Source: Bradyrhizobium commune (GTDB lineage: Bacteria > Pseudomonadota > Alphaproteobacteria > Rhizobiales > Xanthobacteraceae). From it: 64,000 nucleotides of DNA. The position numbers and the translations under genes are program-made. The stretch covers positions 7,067,001-7,131,000 of the forward strand of contig NZ_CP061379.1 of NCBI RefSeq assembly GCF_015624505.1. The letters run 5' to 3'. The first letter of the stretch is position 1; every line of letters begins with the position of its first letter. The notes under the pieces are model-generated. The model saw nothing but the letters and a program-made list of their open reading frames with translations. It had not been told where the DNA came from and searched no databases. Shown one piece after another: positions 53,761 through 63,655 of the stretch.

Positions 53761-54249
53761 TTACATCTTGTGCCCCTTCTGGCGCAGCGCCTCGATCAGG
53801 CGGCGCTTCAGCTCGTCGGCGGCTTTCTGGCTGACGTCCTGGCCGATCTGCGCGCTCGCCTGCACCAGCCCGTCCGACTTCTCCAGAAACTTCTGTCCGG
53901 CCGGCAGCGCGTAGAACGCCTCGATCTGGCGCAGCTCGTCCGTCGTGAAGGCGGTCGCGTAGAGGGCGGCAATCTGGTCGATCATCGAGGTGAAGAACGG
54001 CGCATAGATGTCGGAGCCCGGCGCCGTCATCGCATCGTAGTCGCGCTCGATCTCCGGCCTGTCCTGCGCGACCACGGGCCGGAGCTTGAGCAGGAGCTGC
54101 GGGAGAGTTGCGCGGTATTGGTCGGAGATCTTCAAGGTGACGACGAGCTTGCGCGCCGCGTCCATCGCCTCCGGAGACGGCGCCTCTGCCGATGCGCCGC
54201 AGACCAGCAGCAGGAGGACGCCGGCGATCGTCAACAAACGTCTGGACAT
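53761..54249 (-). CDS. DUF2059 family exported protein
   Basis: 162 aa from ATG 54249 with GGAGAGG upstream. Signal peptide MSRRLLTIAGVLLLLVCGASA; the mature part has FTTDELRQIEAFYALPAGQKFLEKSDGL, the DUF2059 hallmark. Helical periplasmic protein of unknown function. It lies 36 bases after opgC on the same strand and convergent with the ABC operon. Confidence 0.85.
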   Translation of the reverse strand: MSRRLLTIAGVLLLLVCGASAEAPSPEAMDAARKLVVTLKISDQYRATLPQLLLKLRPVVAQDRPEIERDYDAMTAPGSDIYAPFFTSMIDQIAALYATAFTTDELRQIEAFYALPAGQKFLEKSDGLVQASAQIGQDVSQKAADELKRRLIEALRQKGHKM

Positions 54250-54285
54250 GGGCCTCTCCACGAAAGGGCGGGCTGCGCGATGATG

Positions 54286-55506
54286 TCAGTGGCTCGCCGG
54301 CAGGACTGTCACGGCCGGCGTCGCCGCAGCGCTCACCGTCGCCGGCTCGGCGTCGTCGACGTCGGTCACCTTCACGAACAGGTTCGGAACCTGCTCGGCG
54401 CGATCGAGCAGCCAGGCGGCGCCGATCATGATGAGGATGCCGACGAAGGAGACGGCGAGCTGCTCCCAGACCCCCTTGGTGTATTGCGTCAGGATCCAGT
54501 GCGCGGAGAACGACAGGAACACGCCGAGGCAGAAGATCGGCAGCGAATGCTGGCCGCACAGGATGATCGGACGCAGCCATGCCGTGTGCAGCGCCTTCCA
54601 ATGGCGCGGCAGGAAATGGGTCGTCCAGATCGCCAGCGCCAGGAAATGCGTGAAGCGCAGCATGTCGAGATCGGTCTTGTCGATCGGGTAGATCGCCTTG
54701 ATCATCCATTTCGGGATCAGGGCCTCGAGCGCGTGGACGTGCCAGGTCATCACGATCAGGAAGGCGAAGATGAGCCAGGCCGCGGCGATCGCCATCGCCG
54801 CCTTCGACCACACCAGGTTCGCGAACTTCTCGATCTCGCCGATGCCGCACCAGGCGGCGAACACGAACATCAGCTGCCAGCAGAACGGATTGAAGTACCA
54901 GGTCGTGCCGGGCGGATACGAGGCGACGTTCCAGTCGAACCAGCGCGACAGCACGTACAGCACCACGGATGCCGCAAGCGTCAGGTTCGGCCGGCGCACC
55001 AGGCACCACACCATGAACGGCGCGGCGAACACCAGCGTGATGTAGAGCGGCAGCACGTCGAGATTGACCGGCTTGTATTTCAACAGGATCGCCTGTCCGA
55101 TCAGCTCGTCCGGATGCGCCAGGAAATTGAAGACGTTGAACTCGTTCTCGTACATCGGATTGTCGAAGCGGCGCGCGGTGCGCGCGATCTGCGCGGTGAA
55201 CAGCAGGAACAGCATGATGTGGGCGACATACATTTCCACCGCTCGCCGCCACAGCCGCTTGAGCGCGGCGAGGAACCAGCCGCCCGCCACGATCGGCCCG
55301 TAAATCCAGCCGATCAGATAGCCGGAGATGAAGACGAAGAACTCGGCCGCGTCGCTGAAGCCGTAATTGCGTAGCGTCAGCCACGACACCACGTCGTGCG
55401 GGATGTGATCGAGGAAGACCATCCACAGCCCGATGCCGCGGAAGAGGTCGAGCCGCAAATCGCGCTCGACCGGAGCCAACAGAGCTGCCTGGTCCCGTAT
55501 GATCAT
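54286..55506 (-). CDS. opgC: OpgC family membrane acyltransferase (glucan succinylation)
   Basis: 406 aa with about ten membrane helices. OpgC signature: LDLFRGIGLWMVFLDHIPHDVVSWLTLRNYGFSDAAEFFVFISGYLIGWIYG, with the FLDHIP Asp-His. Family members add succinyl groups to osmoregulated periplasmic or cyclic glucans. No glucan synthase is in the window. A C-terminal ~40-residue Ala/Val tail follows the last helix. Confidence 0.9.
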   Translation of the reverse strand: MIIRDQAALLAPVERDLRLDLFRGIGLWMVFLDHIPHDVVSWLTLRNYGFSDAAEFFVFISGYLIGWIYGPIVAGGWFLAALKRLWRRAVEMYVAHIMLFLLFTAQIARTARRFDNPMYENEFNVFNFLAHPDELIGQAILLKYKPVNLDVLPLYITLVFAAPFMVWCLVRRPNLTLAASVVLYVLSRWFDWNVASYPPGTTWYFNPFCWQLMFVFAAWCGIGEIEKFANLVWSKAAMAIAAAWLIFAFLIVMTWHVHALEALIPKWMIKAIYPIDKTDLDMLRFTHFLALAIWTTHFLPRHWKALHTAWLRPIILCGQHSLPIFCLGVFLSFSAHWILTQYTKGVWEQLAVSFVGILIMIGAAWLLDRAEQVPNLFVKVTDVDDAEPATVSAAATPAVTVLPASH

Positions 55507-56002
55507 GGCCCCCGCCTCTTCCGCTGGGCGTCGCGCCCGTCGCGGCGCCGAGAAAATCGGATGCTAAGAAATCTGAATCAAATCGTCACCTAGCCCTGGG
55601 GCTAGCGCGCCAACGGTAGCTGACCGTGGCGCCGGCGCAAGGGACTTTGTCATCACAAGAGCCGATCAACCCGCCCGGCCGCCTCCTGCGCCGCACAGGC
55701 GGTGGCCGGCAGCCCGTGATGCCGAGCGCGCCAAAGCCCTCCAACAAAAACGTCGAAAACAACCCCATGCACAGTAGCCGTCAAGCCCGAACCGCGACCG
55801 CAAGCCCGTTTGACTTGTCGGGCAAAACACCGGCATGATGGTACGATCGCGAGCGTGGACGCGCCAAGCCAATGGTGCGGCGCCGTGCCGGTCGTTCTCC
55901 TCCCGTCATGGACCTGTCGCACGAAGATGATCCGCTGCGCGCAACTGCGTGCGCGCGTCGCCCTGTCGAAGCGGCCGCGTTGCTCATGGGGAGGAGCGGC
56001 CG
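55507..56002. other. Intergenic region with no convincing gene
   Basis: 496 bases between divergent opgC and the nuclease-like gene. It holds copy B of the two-part repeat (55752-55836). Short open frames here have no family-like sequence or good ribosome sites. Confidence 0.6.
55752..55836. repeat. Two-part dispersed intergenic repeat, copy B
   Basis: 55752-55777 is identical to 8353-8378 and 55809-55836 matches 8423-8450 at 25 of 28 positions. Same orientation as copy A; spacer 31 bases and unrelated in sequence. Confidence 0.75.
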
Positions 56003-57040
56003 ATGCCGGTTGGATTGCTGGAGGTTGCAGGCACGATCGATGTCAGCCAGTTCTGGCCGGAGGGCCGCTCGGATGCGGACACCACGAAAGTCGTGGTGAA
56101 CGTCGCGCCCGACGCGATCCGCTTCCGCAAGAACGACACCGCGCCGTTCCAGCCGACCCACGTGTTCGACAATGCCAAGGTCAAAGGCCGGACCGCGACG
56201 GCGCCGATCAAGAACGGCAAGCTCACCATTCGCCTCCAGGGCATCGACGCACCCGAGCTGCACTATATGCCGTCGCCGCTGTCGCCCGCCGAGAAGAAGG
56301 GGCTGACCGACGCCAAGCGGCAGGCCTATCACGAGGTCACGCATTCCTACCGGCAGTTCCTCGGCGCGACATCGACCAAGGCGCTGCATGATTTTCTCAG
56401 CGCGACCGGCGAAGCCACGCTGGCCTGCCGGGTGTTCACCCATGTCGATGCGCCGAACGAGGTGTTCGACACCTATGGACGGCTGGTCGGCGATATCGAG
56501 GTGACGGTCGCGAACCAGACGGTCGACATCAATCACTGGCTGGTCGAGCAAGGTTTTGCCTATCCGACGTTCTACTCCTCGATGAACGAAGACGAGATCA
56601 AGGCCTTCCTGGCGCTGACCAAGACCGCACGAACCAAGAAGCTGCCGGTGTGGAAGAACCTCGCCAAGACCATTCCCGCCTTCGACTTCGACCTGCGCGA
56701 GCCGAAGAAGGGCGAGACGGACGTGCTCGCAACCGACAAGGGCCCGGTGATCCTGCCAAAGCTCTACCGCCGCACCACCAACTGGTCGGCGCGCAAGAAG
56801 GCCAAGGTGACGAGCCAGAATTTCCAGACATTCTTGAGCGAAGGATCTAGCGGCAAGCCCGACACCTGTTACGAGATCGCAGATTTCCTGGCGAACGGCG
56901 TCCACTCGGCGACACCGCGCAATTTTGCCGACTTCGTGGTGGGCGGGAAGACGATCAAGTTTCAGCCGGACGGGCTGGTGTTCGGCGAGGCGCCGTCGAC
57001 GCTGGTCGGGGCGGACGGGAAGCCGATTACGGGGTTTTGA
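56003..57040 (+). CDS. Staphylococcal-nuclease-like (SNase fold) protein
   Basis: 345 aa from ATG 56003, with GGGGAGGAG upstream. The OB-fold nuclease motifs are IRLQGIDAPELHY (Arg, Asp and Glu as in the SNase active site), DTYGRLVGDI (second Arg) and NHWLVEQGFAYP. The first Ca2+-binding Asp (DGDT in thermonucleases) is not evident (KNGKLTIRL). A ~130-residue insertion/extension makes it about twice the usual length, and no signal peptide is seen. Nuclease activity is therefore uncertain. Confidence 0.78.
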   Translation: MPVGLLEVAGTIDVSQFWPEGRSDADTTKVVVNVAPDAIRFRKNDTAPFQPTHVFDNAKVKGRTATAPIKNGKLTIRLQGIDAPELHYMPSPLSPAEKKGLTDAKRQAYHEVTHSYRQFLGATSTKALHDFLSATGEATLACRVFTHVDAPNEVFDTYGRLVGDIEVTVANQTVDINHWLVEQGFAYPTFYSSMNEDEIKAFLALTKTARTKKLPVWKNLAKTIPAFDFDLREPKKGETDVLATDKGPVILPKLYRRTTNWSARKKAKVTSQNFQTFLSEGSSGKPDTCYEIADFLANGVHSATPRNFADFVVGGKTIKFQPDGLVFGEAPSTLVGADGKPITGF

Positions 57041-57066
57041 GGGGACCGCGGCCGCCTCAGGCGACG

Positions 57067-57987
57067 TTACGACTTGCTCGCGAACATCGTGTCCTGAAGC
57101 TGCAACATACGCGTCTCCACGCGCGCCACAGAGCCTCCCAGAAGGCAGCCGACCGGCCTGCTGCCGGCGAAGCCGAGGCGCACCCCGATTTCCGACAAGG
57201 CCCCCATCGCCCGCCCCTGCATGATGGTGATCCGCTCGCTGTTGCGTTCGACAAGTTCGTTCTTGAGCAGTCCGAACGCGAGCGCCGCTGCGGCGATGCC
57301 GGTGGCGGCATCTTCGGGGTAGCCTGACGATTTCGGAAACTGCCGCGCCTCGAAACGCCGCTCGGCCTGATGGTCGACGGCGTAGGGGTAAAGGCCGGTG
57401 GACCCGATCCGTCCACAACACGCTTCGATCGGCGCCGAATCCGGCACCAGTTCGTTGAGCTCGCGGACACCCTTGATCGGGACGAGCGTCTTCACCCGTG
57501 ACGTGACGGCGTTCTGGATCGGCAGGTCAAGCAGATCGCGGCGCGACAGCTTGAGCGTCGACAGAACATCTTCCTCTTCGGCGCGCGAGAGATCGACGAC
57601 CTTGCCTGCCGGCTGGCTGATTTCGACAGATGGCTCACCCGAGCTGCCACGATCGACATAGCCTGTCACCGCTCCACTGCGCGTCTCGATGCGGACCTGC
57701 TCACCGGACAGGCGCCCCTTCATCGCGAGGACCCAAAGCGCGCCGATCGTCGCGTGTCCGCACATCTCCATCTCGTGCCGCGGCACCCAGAACCGGAAGA
57801 CATAGTCGGAGTCCGGTCCCGACGCCGGCAGAACGAAGCCCGATTCGTGCCCGAAGTGCCGGGCCACCGATTGCATGCCCGCAGCGGGAAGGCTCGAGGC
57901 GTCGACGACGATGGGGCAAGGGTTGCCGCCACGCCCCATGTGGGTGAAGACGTTGACTAGGTCGATCTCGGTCATCGAATGGCTCAT
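57067..57987 (-). CDS. PhzF family isomerase-like protein
   Basis: 306 aa, two-domain PhzF/diaminopimelate-epimerase-like fold. Motifs: GGNPCPIVVDASSLP, the catalytic Glu in FGHESGFVLP, MEMCGHATIGALWVLA, and GYPEDAATGIAAAALAFGLL. Probably isomerises a small carboxylated compound. M1 (57987) has no clear ribosome site; M5 (57975) is possible. Divergent from the monooxygenase-transporter operon and perhaps part of the same pathway. Confidence 0.88.
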   Translation of the reverse strand: MSHSMTEIDLVNVFTHMGRGGNPCPIVVDASSLPAAGMQSVARHFGHESGFVLPASGPDSDYVFRFWVPRHEMEMCGHATIGALWVLAMKGRLSGEQVRIETRSGAVTGYVDRGSSGEPSVEISQPAGKVVDLSRAEEEDVLSTLKLSRRDLLDLPIQNAVTSRVKTLVPIKGVRELNELVPDSAPIEACCGRIGSTGLYPYAVDHQAERRFEARQFPKSSGYPEDAATGIAAAALAFGLLKNELVERNSERITIMQGRAMGALSEIGVRLGFAGSRPVGCLLGGSVARVETRMLQLQDTMFASKS

Positions 57988-58045
57988 GTCATGGACGGCG
58001 CGACGGCGCTAACGATCACGTTGGTATAGCGACTTCGGCGACATT

Positions 58046-58059
58046 CACTCAACTGAGTG
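58046..58059. promoter_or_regulatory. Operator-like palindrome CACTCA-AC-TGAGTG
   Basis: Perfect 6-base arms in the 299-base divergent gap between the PhzF-like gene and the flavin monooxygenase operon. No regulator gene is adjacent. The rest of the gap shows no gene. Confidence 0.45.
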
Positions 58060-58286
58060 ATGGTTGAAGGGATCGTAATCGGGCCGAGAGCAGGATGCCG
58101 CTCGCGGCGGGCGATGGTCTGCTTCAGAAGCCCCATCTGTGAGCGCGCGGCGGGGATTCCGACCCCTCAGATACGAATCCTGCCAGTGGGAGCGTCGTCC
58201 TCGAACCCGCATAGGCGGTCGGCACGGTTTTTGCTTTTTCCTGGCTCATCGGGCGGCCGGTCAGCCTGATCGGCAATGGAGCGCAA

Positions 58287-59603
58287 ATGCCCACCAAACC
58301 GTTTCACCTCGCCTGGTTCCTTCAGGGATCGAGCGTGCAAGCTTGGGGCGAGGCATGGACCGGGCACATCGGTCAGACCTGGATGGAGCCCGAGTTGTTC
58401 CTGAACCTGGCGCGCACGCTCGAGCGTGCCTGCTTTGACTACATCCTGCTCGAAGATTCATCCTATGTCGGCGAGAGCTTCGGCGGCTCGACCGAGATCT
58501 ACCTCAAGAACGGCATCGCGGTGCCGCGTCAGGATCCGTCGGTGGTGGCGGCGCTGATGACGCAGGTGACATCGCGCATCGGCATCGTACCTACTTTCGG
58601 AACATACGCCTATCACCCCTATTTGCTCGCCCGCCTGGTGGCGACGCTCGACCAGGTGTCGGGCGGACGCATCGGATGGAATGCCGTCACTGGAAGCTCG
58701 GACTTCGCGGCCATGAACTTCGGCATGCAGGGCATGCCGGATCACGATCTGCGCTACGACATGGCGGACGAATACATGGAGGTCTGCCGCGGGCTGTGGG
58801 GCTCGTGGGAGCCAGGCGCGATCGTCGCCGACCGCAAGAGCGGCGTGCTGGTCGATCCCGCCAAGGTCCACGCGGTCAACTACAGCGGCAAGTATTTCAG
58901 CACGCGCGGGCCGCTCAACTCCGGACCGCCGCCGCAGGGCCAGCCCGTGATCGCCCAGGCCGGCGGCTCGGCGCGCGGGCGCAAATTCGCGGCCGCCCAT
59001 GCCGACACGATTGTGGTCCACGCCAAGGGCATCGAGGCCATGCGCGCCTACCGCGAGGACGTGCACAAGAACATGGTCGCGCAAGGCCGCAAGCCTTCCG
59101 ACTGCAAGGTCCTCTATCTCATCAATCCGATCCTCGGCGAGACCATGGACGAGGCTGAGGAGCGCAAGAAGAAGCGGAGCGCCATCGCGATGGAACGTAT
59201 CGACGAGCGGCTCGCGCATTTCGGCAAGGTGACCAATATCGACTTCGGCAAGTTCGATCTCGAGAAGCCGCTGCCTGACGAGGTAACCACCAATGGCCAC
59301 CAGCAGAACCTCGAGCAGTTCCGCAAAACGGCGAACGGGCGCTCGATCCGGGAAACAATGGCGAGCTTCAATGCGGTCGACCTGTCGGTCGAACTCTGCG
59401 GTACGCCCGACGTCGTCGCCGCACGCATGGGCGAGGTGATGCAGGAGGTGGGCGGCGACGGATTCCTGTTCTCGATGCCCAACGTCAATCGGCGCACGCT
59501 CGCCGAGATCGAGGACGGGCTGGTGCCGGCGTTGCAGGATCGCGGCCTGATGCGCACGGCCTACGAGCACAAGCATTTCCGCGACAATCTTCTGGCGTAC
59601 TAG
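58287..59603 (+). CDS. FMN-dependent monooxygenase, NtaA/SnaA/DszA family
   Basis: 438 aa luciferase-like flavin monooxygenase. Features: FHLAWFLQGSSVQAWGEAW, FDYILLEDSSYV, GGRIGWNAVTGSSDFAAMNFGM, and the RYDMADEYMEVCRGLWGSWEPGAIV block of the family, then GQPVIAQAGGSARGRKFAAAHAD. It uses FMNH2 from a separate reductase (not in the window) to oxidise or cleave C-N or C-S bonds. It lies 30 bases before a polyamine-type binding protein, so it probably acts on an imported N- or S-compound. Confidence 0.9.
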   Translation: MPTKPFHLAWFLQGSSVQAWGEAWTGHIGQTWMEPELFLNLARTLERACFDYILLEDSSYVGESFGGSTEIYLKNGIAVPRQDPSVVAALMTQVTSRIGIVPTFGTYAYHPYLLARLVATLDQVSGGRIGWNAVTGSSDFAAMNFGMQGMPDHDLRYDMADEYMEVCRGLWGSWEPGAIVADRKSGVLVDPAKVHAVNYSGKYFSTRGPLNSGPPPQGQPVIAQAGGSARGRKFAAAHADTIVVHAKGIEAMRAYREDVHKNMVAQGRKPSDCKVLYLINPILGETMDEAEERKKKRSAIAMERIDERLAHFGKVTNIDFGKFDLEKPLPDEVTTNGHQQNLEQFRKTANGRSIRETMASFNAVDLSVELCGTPDVVAARMGEVMQEVGGDGFLFSMPNVNRRTLAEIEDGLVPALQDRGLMRTAYEHKHFRDNLLAY

Positions 59604-59633
59604 TCAACCCGAGCAGGAAGGCAGCAAGCCGTC

Positions 59634-60746
59634 ATGCGCGATCATCGTTCTCCGACCGACATCAGCCGCCGCACCGCAGTCGGCCTATTGGGCGCAGGCC
59701 TTGCGGCGCCGTTCATCCGCGCGAGCCATGCCGAGGCGGCATGGCCGGAGCAGACGACGTTTCCCGACATCCTGAAGGGCAGCGGCGAGGTTCGCATCGC
59801 CACCTTCGGCGGCACGATGCAGGAGACCCAGCAAAAGGCCTACTTCGAGCCGTTCGAGAAGATCTCGGGCATCAAGGTGCGTGCGTTTCCCGGCACGAAC
59901 CCGACCAAGATCAAGGCCATGGTCGAAACCGGCAACGTCGAATGGGACATCGCCCAGCTCAGCCGCGGCTCGATCATGAACCTCCAGAGGTCCGGCGATT
60001 ACTTCGAGAAGATCGACTACTCCCTGGTCGACGATGGGGTCGGCCCCGAGTACCGCTTCGAATACGGCCTCGAAATGCTGGTGTGGGCGCAGGTGATGGC
60101 CTATCGGACCGACGCCTACAAGGACGCCGCGCCCACGAGCTGGGCGGACTTCTGGAACACCACGAAGTTTCCCGGCGACCGGGCCATGATGGGCACCAGC
60201 GCCGGCGGCTGGCCCGAGCTGGAATTTACCCTGATGGCGGCCGGCGTGCCGGCCGACAAGCTCTATCCCCTCGATATCGAGAAGGCTTTCGCAAGCTACG
60301 ATGCGATCAAGAAATCGGTCGTCAAATGGTGGGACACCGGTGCTGTGCCGATTCAGCTCCTGACTGACCGCGAAGTCACCATGACATCCGTGTGGAACGG
60401 CCGCATGGCGGCGCTGCAGGCGGCAGGCGTTCCGGCGGCCATAAGTTGGAATCAGGGGCTGATGAAGCGTGACGCCTGGGGTATCCCCAAGGGCGCCAAG
60501 AACGCCACCAATGCCATGAAGTTCGCGGCCTACTCGACCATGGCCATCCCGCAGGCACGCATCGCCTTCGGAATCCCGTACGGCTCGGTCAACGGCAAGT
60601 CGAACGCGTACATCCCGCCCGAACGGCTGGCCGTCCTGCCCAGCGCCCCCGCCATCAAATCGCAGCTCGTGAACTACAACTACGATTGGTGGATCGACAA
60701 TCGCGACACGGTCGTCAGCCGCTTCAACAAATGGCTGCTGAGCTGA
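59634..60746 (+). CDS. ABC transporter substrate-binding protein, spermidine/putrescine (PotD) type, Tat-exported
   Basis: 370 aa. Twin-arginine-like signal DISRRTAVGLLGAGLAAPFIRASHAEA. The mature protein has GSGEVRIATFGGTMQETQQKAYFEPFEKISGIKVRAFPGTNPTKIKAMVETGNVEWDI, as in PotD/SBP_bac_8 proteins. The stop overlaps the ATPase start as TGATG. Ligand unknown; the neighbours suggest a nitrogen-containing compound rather than a classical polyamine. Confidence 0.9.
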   Translation: MRDHRSPTDISRRTAVGLLGAGLAAPFIRASHAEAAWPEQTTFPDILKGSGEVRIATFGGTMQETQQKAYFEPFEKISGIKVRAFPGTNPTKIKAMVETGNVEWDIAQLSRGSIMNLQRSGDYFEKIDYSLVDDGVGPEYRFEYGLEMLVWAQVMAYRTDAYKDAAPTSWADFWNTTKFPGDRAMMGTSAGGWPELEFTLMAAGVPADKLYPLDIEKAFASYDAIKKSVVKWWDTGAVPIQLLTDREVTMTSVWNGRMAALQAAGVPAAISWNQGLMKRDAWGIPKGAKNATNAMKFAAYSTMAIPQARIAFGIPYGSVNGKSNAYIPPERLAVLPSAPAIKSQLVNYNYDWWIDNRDTVVSRFNKWLLS

Positions 60747-61843
60747 TGGCGATGGACGGGGCTGGCCGCGGTGCGTCGGTATCGCTCAACGACCTGAAAA
60801 AGAGCTACGATCGCATGACCGCGGTGGCCGGAGTTTCGCTCGACATCCGCTCGGGCGAGTTCCTGACGCTGCTGGGACCGAGCGGGTCAGGCAAGACGAC
60901 GACCTTGATGATGATCGCCGGCTTCGAGACGCCGACCAGCGGCGACATCGCCATCGACGGCAAGTCGGTCGTGGCGATGCCGCCCTATCGCCGCAACATC
61001 GGCATGGTATTCCAGAACTACGCCCTGTTTCCCCATCTCACCGCCGCCGACAATATCGGATTTCCGCTGAAGCAGCGTGGCTTCGGCAAGGCCGAGCGCG
61101 CAAAGCTGGTCGGGGAGGCGCTGGAACTCGTGCACTTGCCGGGCCATGGCGAGCGCTACCCGCGCCAACTTTCCGGTGGCCAGCAACAGCGGGTCGCGCT
61201 GGCGCGCGCCATCGTGTTCAAGCCGCGCCTTCTGCTGATGGACGAGCCGCTGGGCGCGCTCGACAAGCAGCTCCGCGAAAACCTGCAGCTGGAGATGCGC
61301 CGCCTTCATGCCGATCTCGGCATCACCTTTATCTACGTGACGCACGACCAGGAGGAAGCCCTCACCATGTCGGACCGCATCGCCGTCATGAACGCGGGGC
61401 TGGTGGCGCAGGTCGGACGACCCGAGGATCTCTACGACCGGCCCGGCAGTCGTTTCGTCGCCGGCTTCCTCGGCGAGTCGAATTTTCTGCCGGCCATCGT
61501 ACGCGGCATCGAGGACGATGTCGTCGTGGCCGATTGCGAAGGGGCGATCATCCGCGCCCTGTGTCCCGGTCGGCCCGCGACCGGCGACAAGGTCATGCTC
61601 ACGACGCGTCCGGAGCGTATCCGCTTCGCCGACGGCGGCTGGAATTCGACCGCGTCGCAGAACCGTCTCAGCGTTACCGTGACCGAGGCGGTCTTTGCCG
61701 GCGAACGCTGCCGCTACATACTCCAGGCAGGCGGCGGTAGCGCCATGGTGCTGAAGGAGCCGTCGAGTGCGGCGATCCGGCGCCGTGCGGTCGGCGAGCG
61801 GGCGGAGATCGCCTGGTCGGTCGCGGATACGATCCTTGTCTGA
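60746..61843 (+). CDS. ABC transporter ATP-binding protein (PotA type)
   Basis: 365 aa. Walker [12 protein letters not shown]-loop [10 protein letters not shown], signature [14 protein letters not shown], Walker [14 protein letters not shown]-loop YVTHDQEEA, then a C-terminal TOBE domain ([13 protein letters not shown]). Start ATG 60746 overlaps the previous stop; ATG 60752 also fits. Confidence 0.93.
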   Translation: MAMDGAGRGASVSLNDLKKSYDRMTAVAGVSLDIRSGEFLTLLGPSGSGKTTTLMMIAGFETPTSGDIAIDGKSVVAMPPYRRNIGMVFQNYALFPHLTAADNIGFPLKQRGFGKAERAKLVGEALELVHLPGHGERYPRQLSGGQQQRVALARAIVFKPRLLLMDEPLGALDKQLRENLQLEMRRLHADLGITFIYVTHDQEEALTMSDRIAVMNAGLVAQVGRPEDLYDRPGSRFVAGFLGESNFLPAIVRGIEDDVVVADCEGAIIRALCPGRPATGDKVMLTTRPERIRFADGGWNSTASQNRLSVTVTEAVFAGERCRYILQAGGGSAMVLKEPSSAAIRRRAVGERAEIAWSVADTILV

Positions 61844-62720
61844 GGCGATCGAAATCCGTCTCGCCGGACCGGCCGCCACGCGGCAGGCCGGCATGCGGCC
61901 ATCCGTACCACTGCTGCTGGCGGCGCCGCTGCTGCTCTTTATGCTCGTGTTCTATGCCGTACCGGTGCTATCGATGCTGATGCGCAGCGTCGACGATCCG
62001 GTCTGGACGCTGTCGCATTATGCGTCCCTGACAGGCGACACAGTCTTCCTGAAGGTGTTCTCGAACACGCTCTACACCTCATTGATCGTCACTGTGGGGA
62101 CCCTGGTGCTGGGCTATCCCGTCGCCCTCTCGCTGGTGCGCGCGCCGCGATACGCGCCGGTGATCCTGATCCTGGTGCTGCTGCCGTTCTGGACCAGCGT
62201 GTTGGTCCGGAGCTACGCCTGGATGGTGCTGATGGGCCGGCATGGCCTCATCAATGAGGCGCTGCTCACGGTGGGCCTGATCGACCGGCCTTTGCGCATC
62301 CTCAATACGCCGCTGGCGACGCAGATAGCGATGATTCACATCCTGCTGCCCTACATGGTTCTGCCGATCGCCAATGCGCTCCGGCAAATCGATCCGTCGT
62401 TGGCGCGCGCGGCGTCCGGGCTTGGCGCCACGCCATCGGCGACCTTTCGGCAGATAACCCTGCCGCTCTCGATGCCGGGCGTCGGCGCCGGAGTGCTGCT
62501 GGTGTTCGTGCTGGCCCTCGGCTTCTACATCACGCCGGCCATGGTCGGCGGCCCGCGCGAGATCACGCTGTCGATGCTGATCGCCCAACAGGTCGATCAG
62601 CTCAACTGGTCCTATGCGGCGACCCTGTCGGCCGTGCTGCTGGCGACGGCGCTCGCCATCATCGCGGCTTTCTATCGGCTGCCTGGCGTCGGCAACGCGT
62701 TCCGAACGAGTGCACGATGA
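61836..62720 (+). CDS. ABC transporter permease (PotB type)
   Basis: 294 aa if started at TTG 61836 (8-base overlap with potA-like gene); ATG 61893 would give 275 aa with almost no cytoplasmic start, so the former is preferred with modest confidence. Six membrane segments, LLAAPLLLFMLVFYAVPVLSMLMRS, and the EAA-type loop ARAASGLGATPSATFRQITLPLSMPG. Forms the channel with the 62717 permease. Confidence 0.88.
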   Translation: MSEAIEIRLAGPAATRQAGMRPSVPLLLAAPLLLFMLVFYAVPVLSMLMRSVDDPVWTLSHYASLTGDTVFLKVFSNTLYTSLIVTVGTLVLGYPVALSLVRAPRYAPVILILVLLPFWTSVLVRSYAWMVLMGRHGLINEALLTVGLIDRPLRILNTPLATQIAMIHILLPYMVLPIANALRQIDPSLARAASGLGATPSATFRQITLPLSMPGVGAGVLLVFVLALGFYITPAMVGGPREITLSMLIAQQVDQLNWSYAATLSAVLLATALAIIAAFYRLPGVGNAFRTSAR

Positions 62721-63496
62721 CAGTCGCCCGCCTGCTGCCGGCGACGGTCGTAAGCTTGATCCTCGTGTTCCTCGCTTTGCCCATCGTCGTCGTGATGGTG
62801 GTCTCCTTCTCCTCGGCGACCTACCTTACCTTTCCGCCGCCGGCCTTCGGGTTGCGCTGGTACAGCGTCTATTTTGCCAGCGACGATTGGCTGCGGTCCA
62901 CCTGGCTCAGCCTCTGGGTCGCGGCGTCGGTGGTCGTGCTGGCGACGTTGCTCGGCACGCTGGCGGCACTTGGCATGGTCCGGCTGCCCAAAGCGCTGCG
63001 CGTTCTGGCCTCTGCCCTGATCCTGTCGCCGTTGATCGTGCCGGCGATTGTCGTGGCGATCGGAATCTACTACGCCTTCGCCCGCTATGGCCTGGTCGGC
63101 ACGCCGGCGGGCCTGATCGTGGCCCATACTTGCCTTGCGGTTCCCTTCGTCGTCACCAGCGTGAGCGCCAGCCTGGCGGGTATCGACCCCCGCCTGGAGC
63201 AGGCGGCGCTCAGCCTCGGCGCCACACCCGCCGGCACGTTTTTCCAGGTCACGCTGCCGCTGATCCAACCGGGCATCCTGGTCGGTGCCCTGTTCGCCTT
63301 CATCACGTCGTTCGATGAGCTGGTCGTTGCGCTGTTCATATCCGGCTCGGGCGCAGTCACGCTGCCGCGCCGCATGTGGGACGATTTGCTCTATCAGATC
63401 GAGCCGACCATTGCGGCGGTCTCAACCCTGACCACCGCGCTGACGGTTGTGTTGATGGGCTGTGCGCATCTGCTGCGAAAGCGCGCACCCGTCTGA
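62717..63496 (+). CDS. ABC transporter permease (PotC type)
   Basis: 259 aa, six membrane segments. VFLALPIVVVMVVSFSSATYLTFPPPAFGLRWYSVYF is a typical PotC start and EQAALSLGATPAGTFFQVTLPLIQPG the EAA loop. Overlaps the previous stop by 4 bases; last gene of the unit. Confidence 0.92.
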   Translation: MTVARLLPATVVSLILVFLALPIVVVMVVSFSSATYLTFPPPAFGLRWYSVYFASDDWLRSTWLSLWVAASVVVLATLLGTLAALGMVRLPKALRVLASALILSPLIVPAIVVAIGIYYAFARYGLVGTPAGLIVAHTCLAVPFVVTSVSASLAGIDPRLEQAALSLGATPAGTFFQVTLPLIQPGILVGALFAFITSFDELVVALFISGSGAVTLPRRMWDDLLYQIEPTIAAVSTLTTALTVVLMGCAHLLRKRAPV

Positions 63497-63655
63497 CCTT
63501 GGCGTAAGGCACGCCGAACGTAAGCGATTGAAATCAGTGGCGCCCCCGGAACGAGACGATGCGCCACCAAAAGTCTCTGGCTATAGACAGCCGTCACGCA
63601 CCGAGGGTCGTCCGGACACCGTAGGGCGTGAGCGTCACGATCGGTGCATCAATCC
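63497..63655. other. Intergenic region, nothing recognised
   Basis: No gene, clear promoter or integrase remnant between the last permease gene and the tRNA terminator. Confidence 0.5.
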
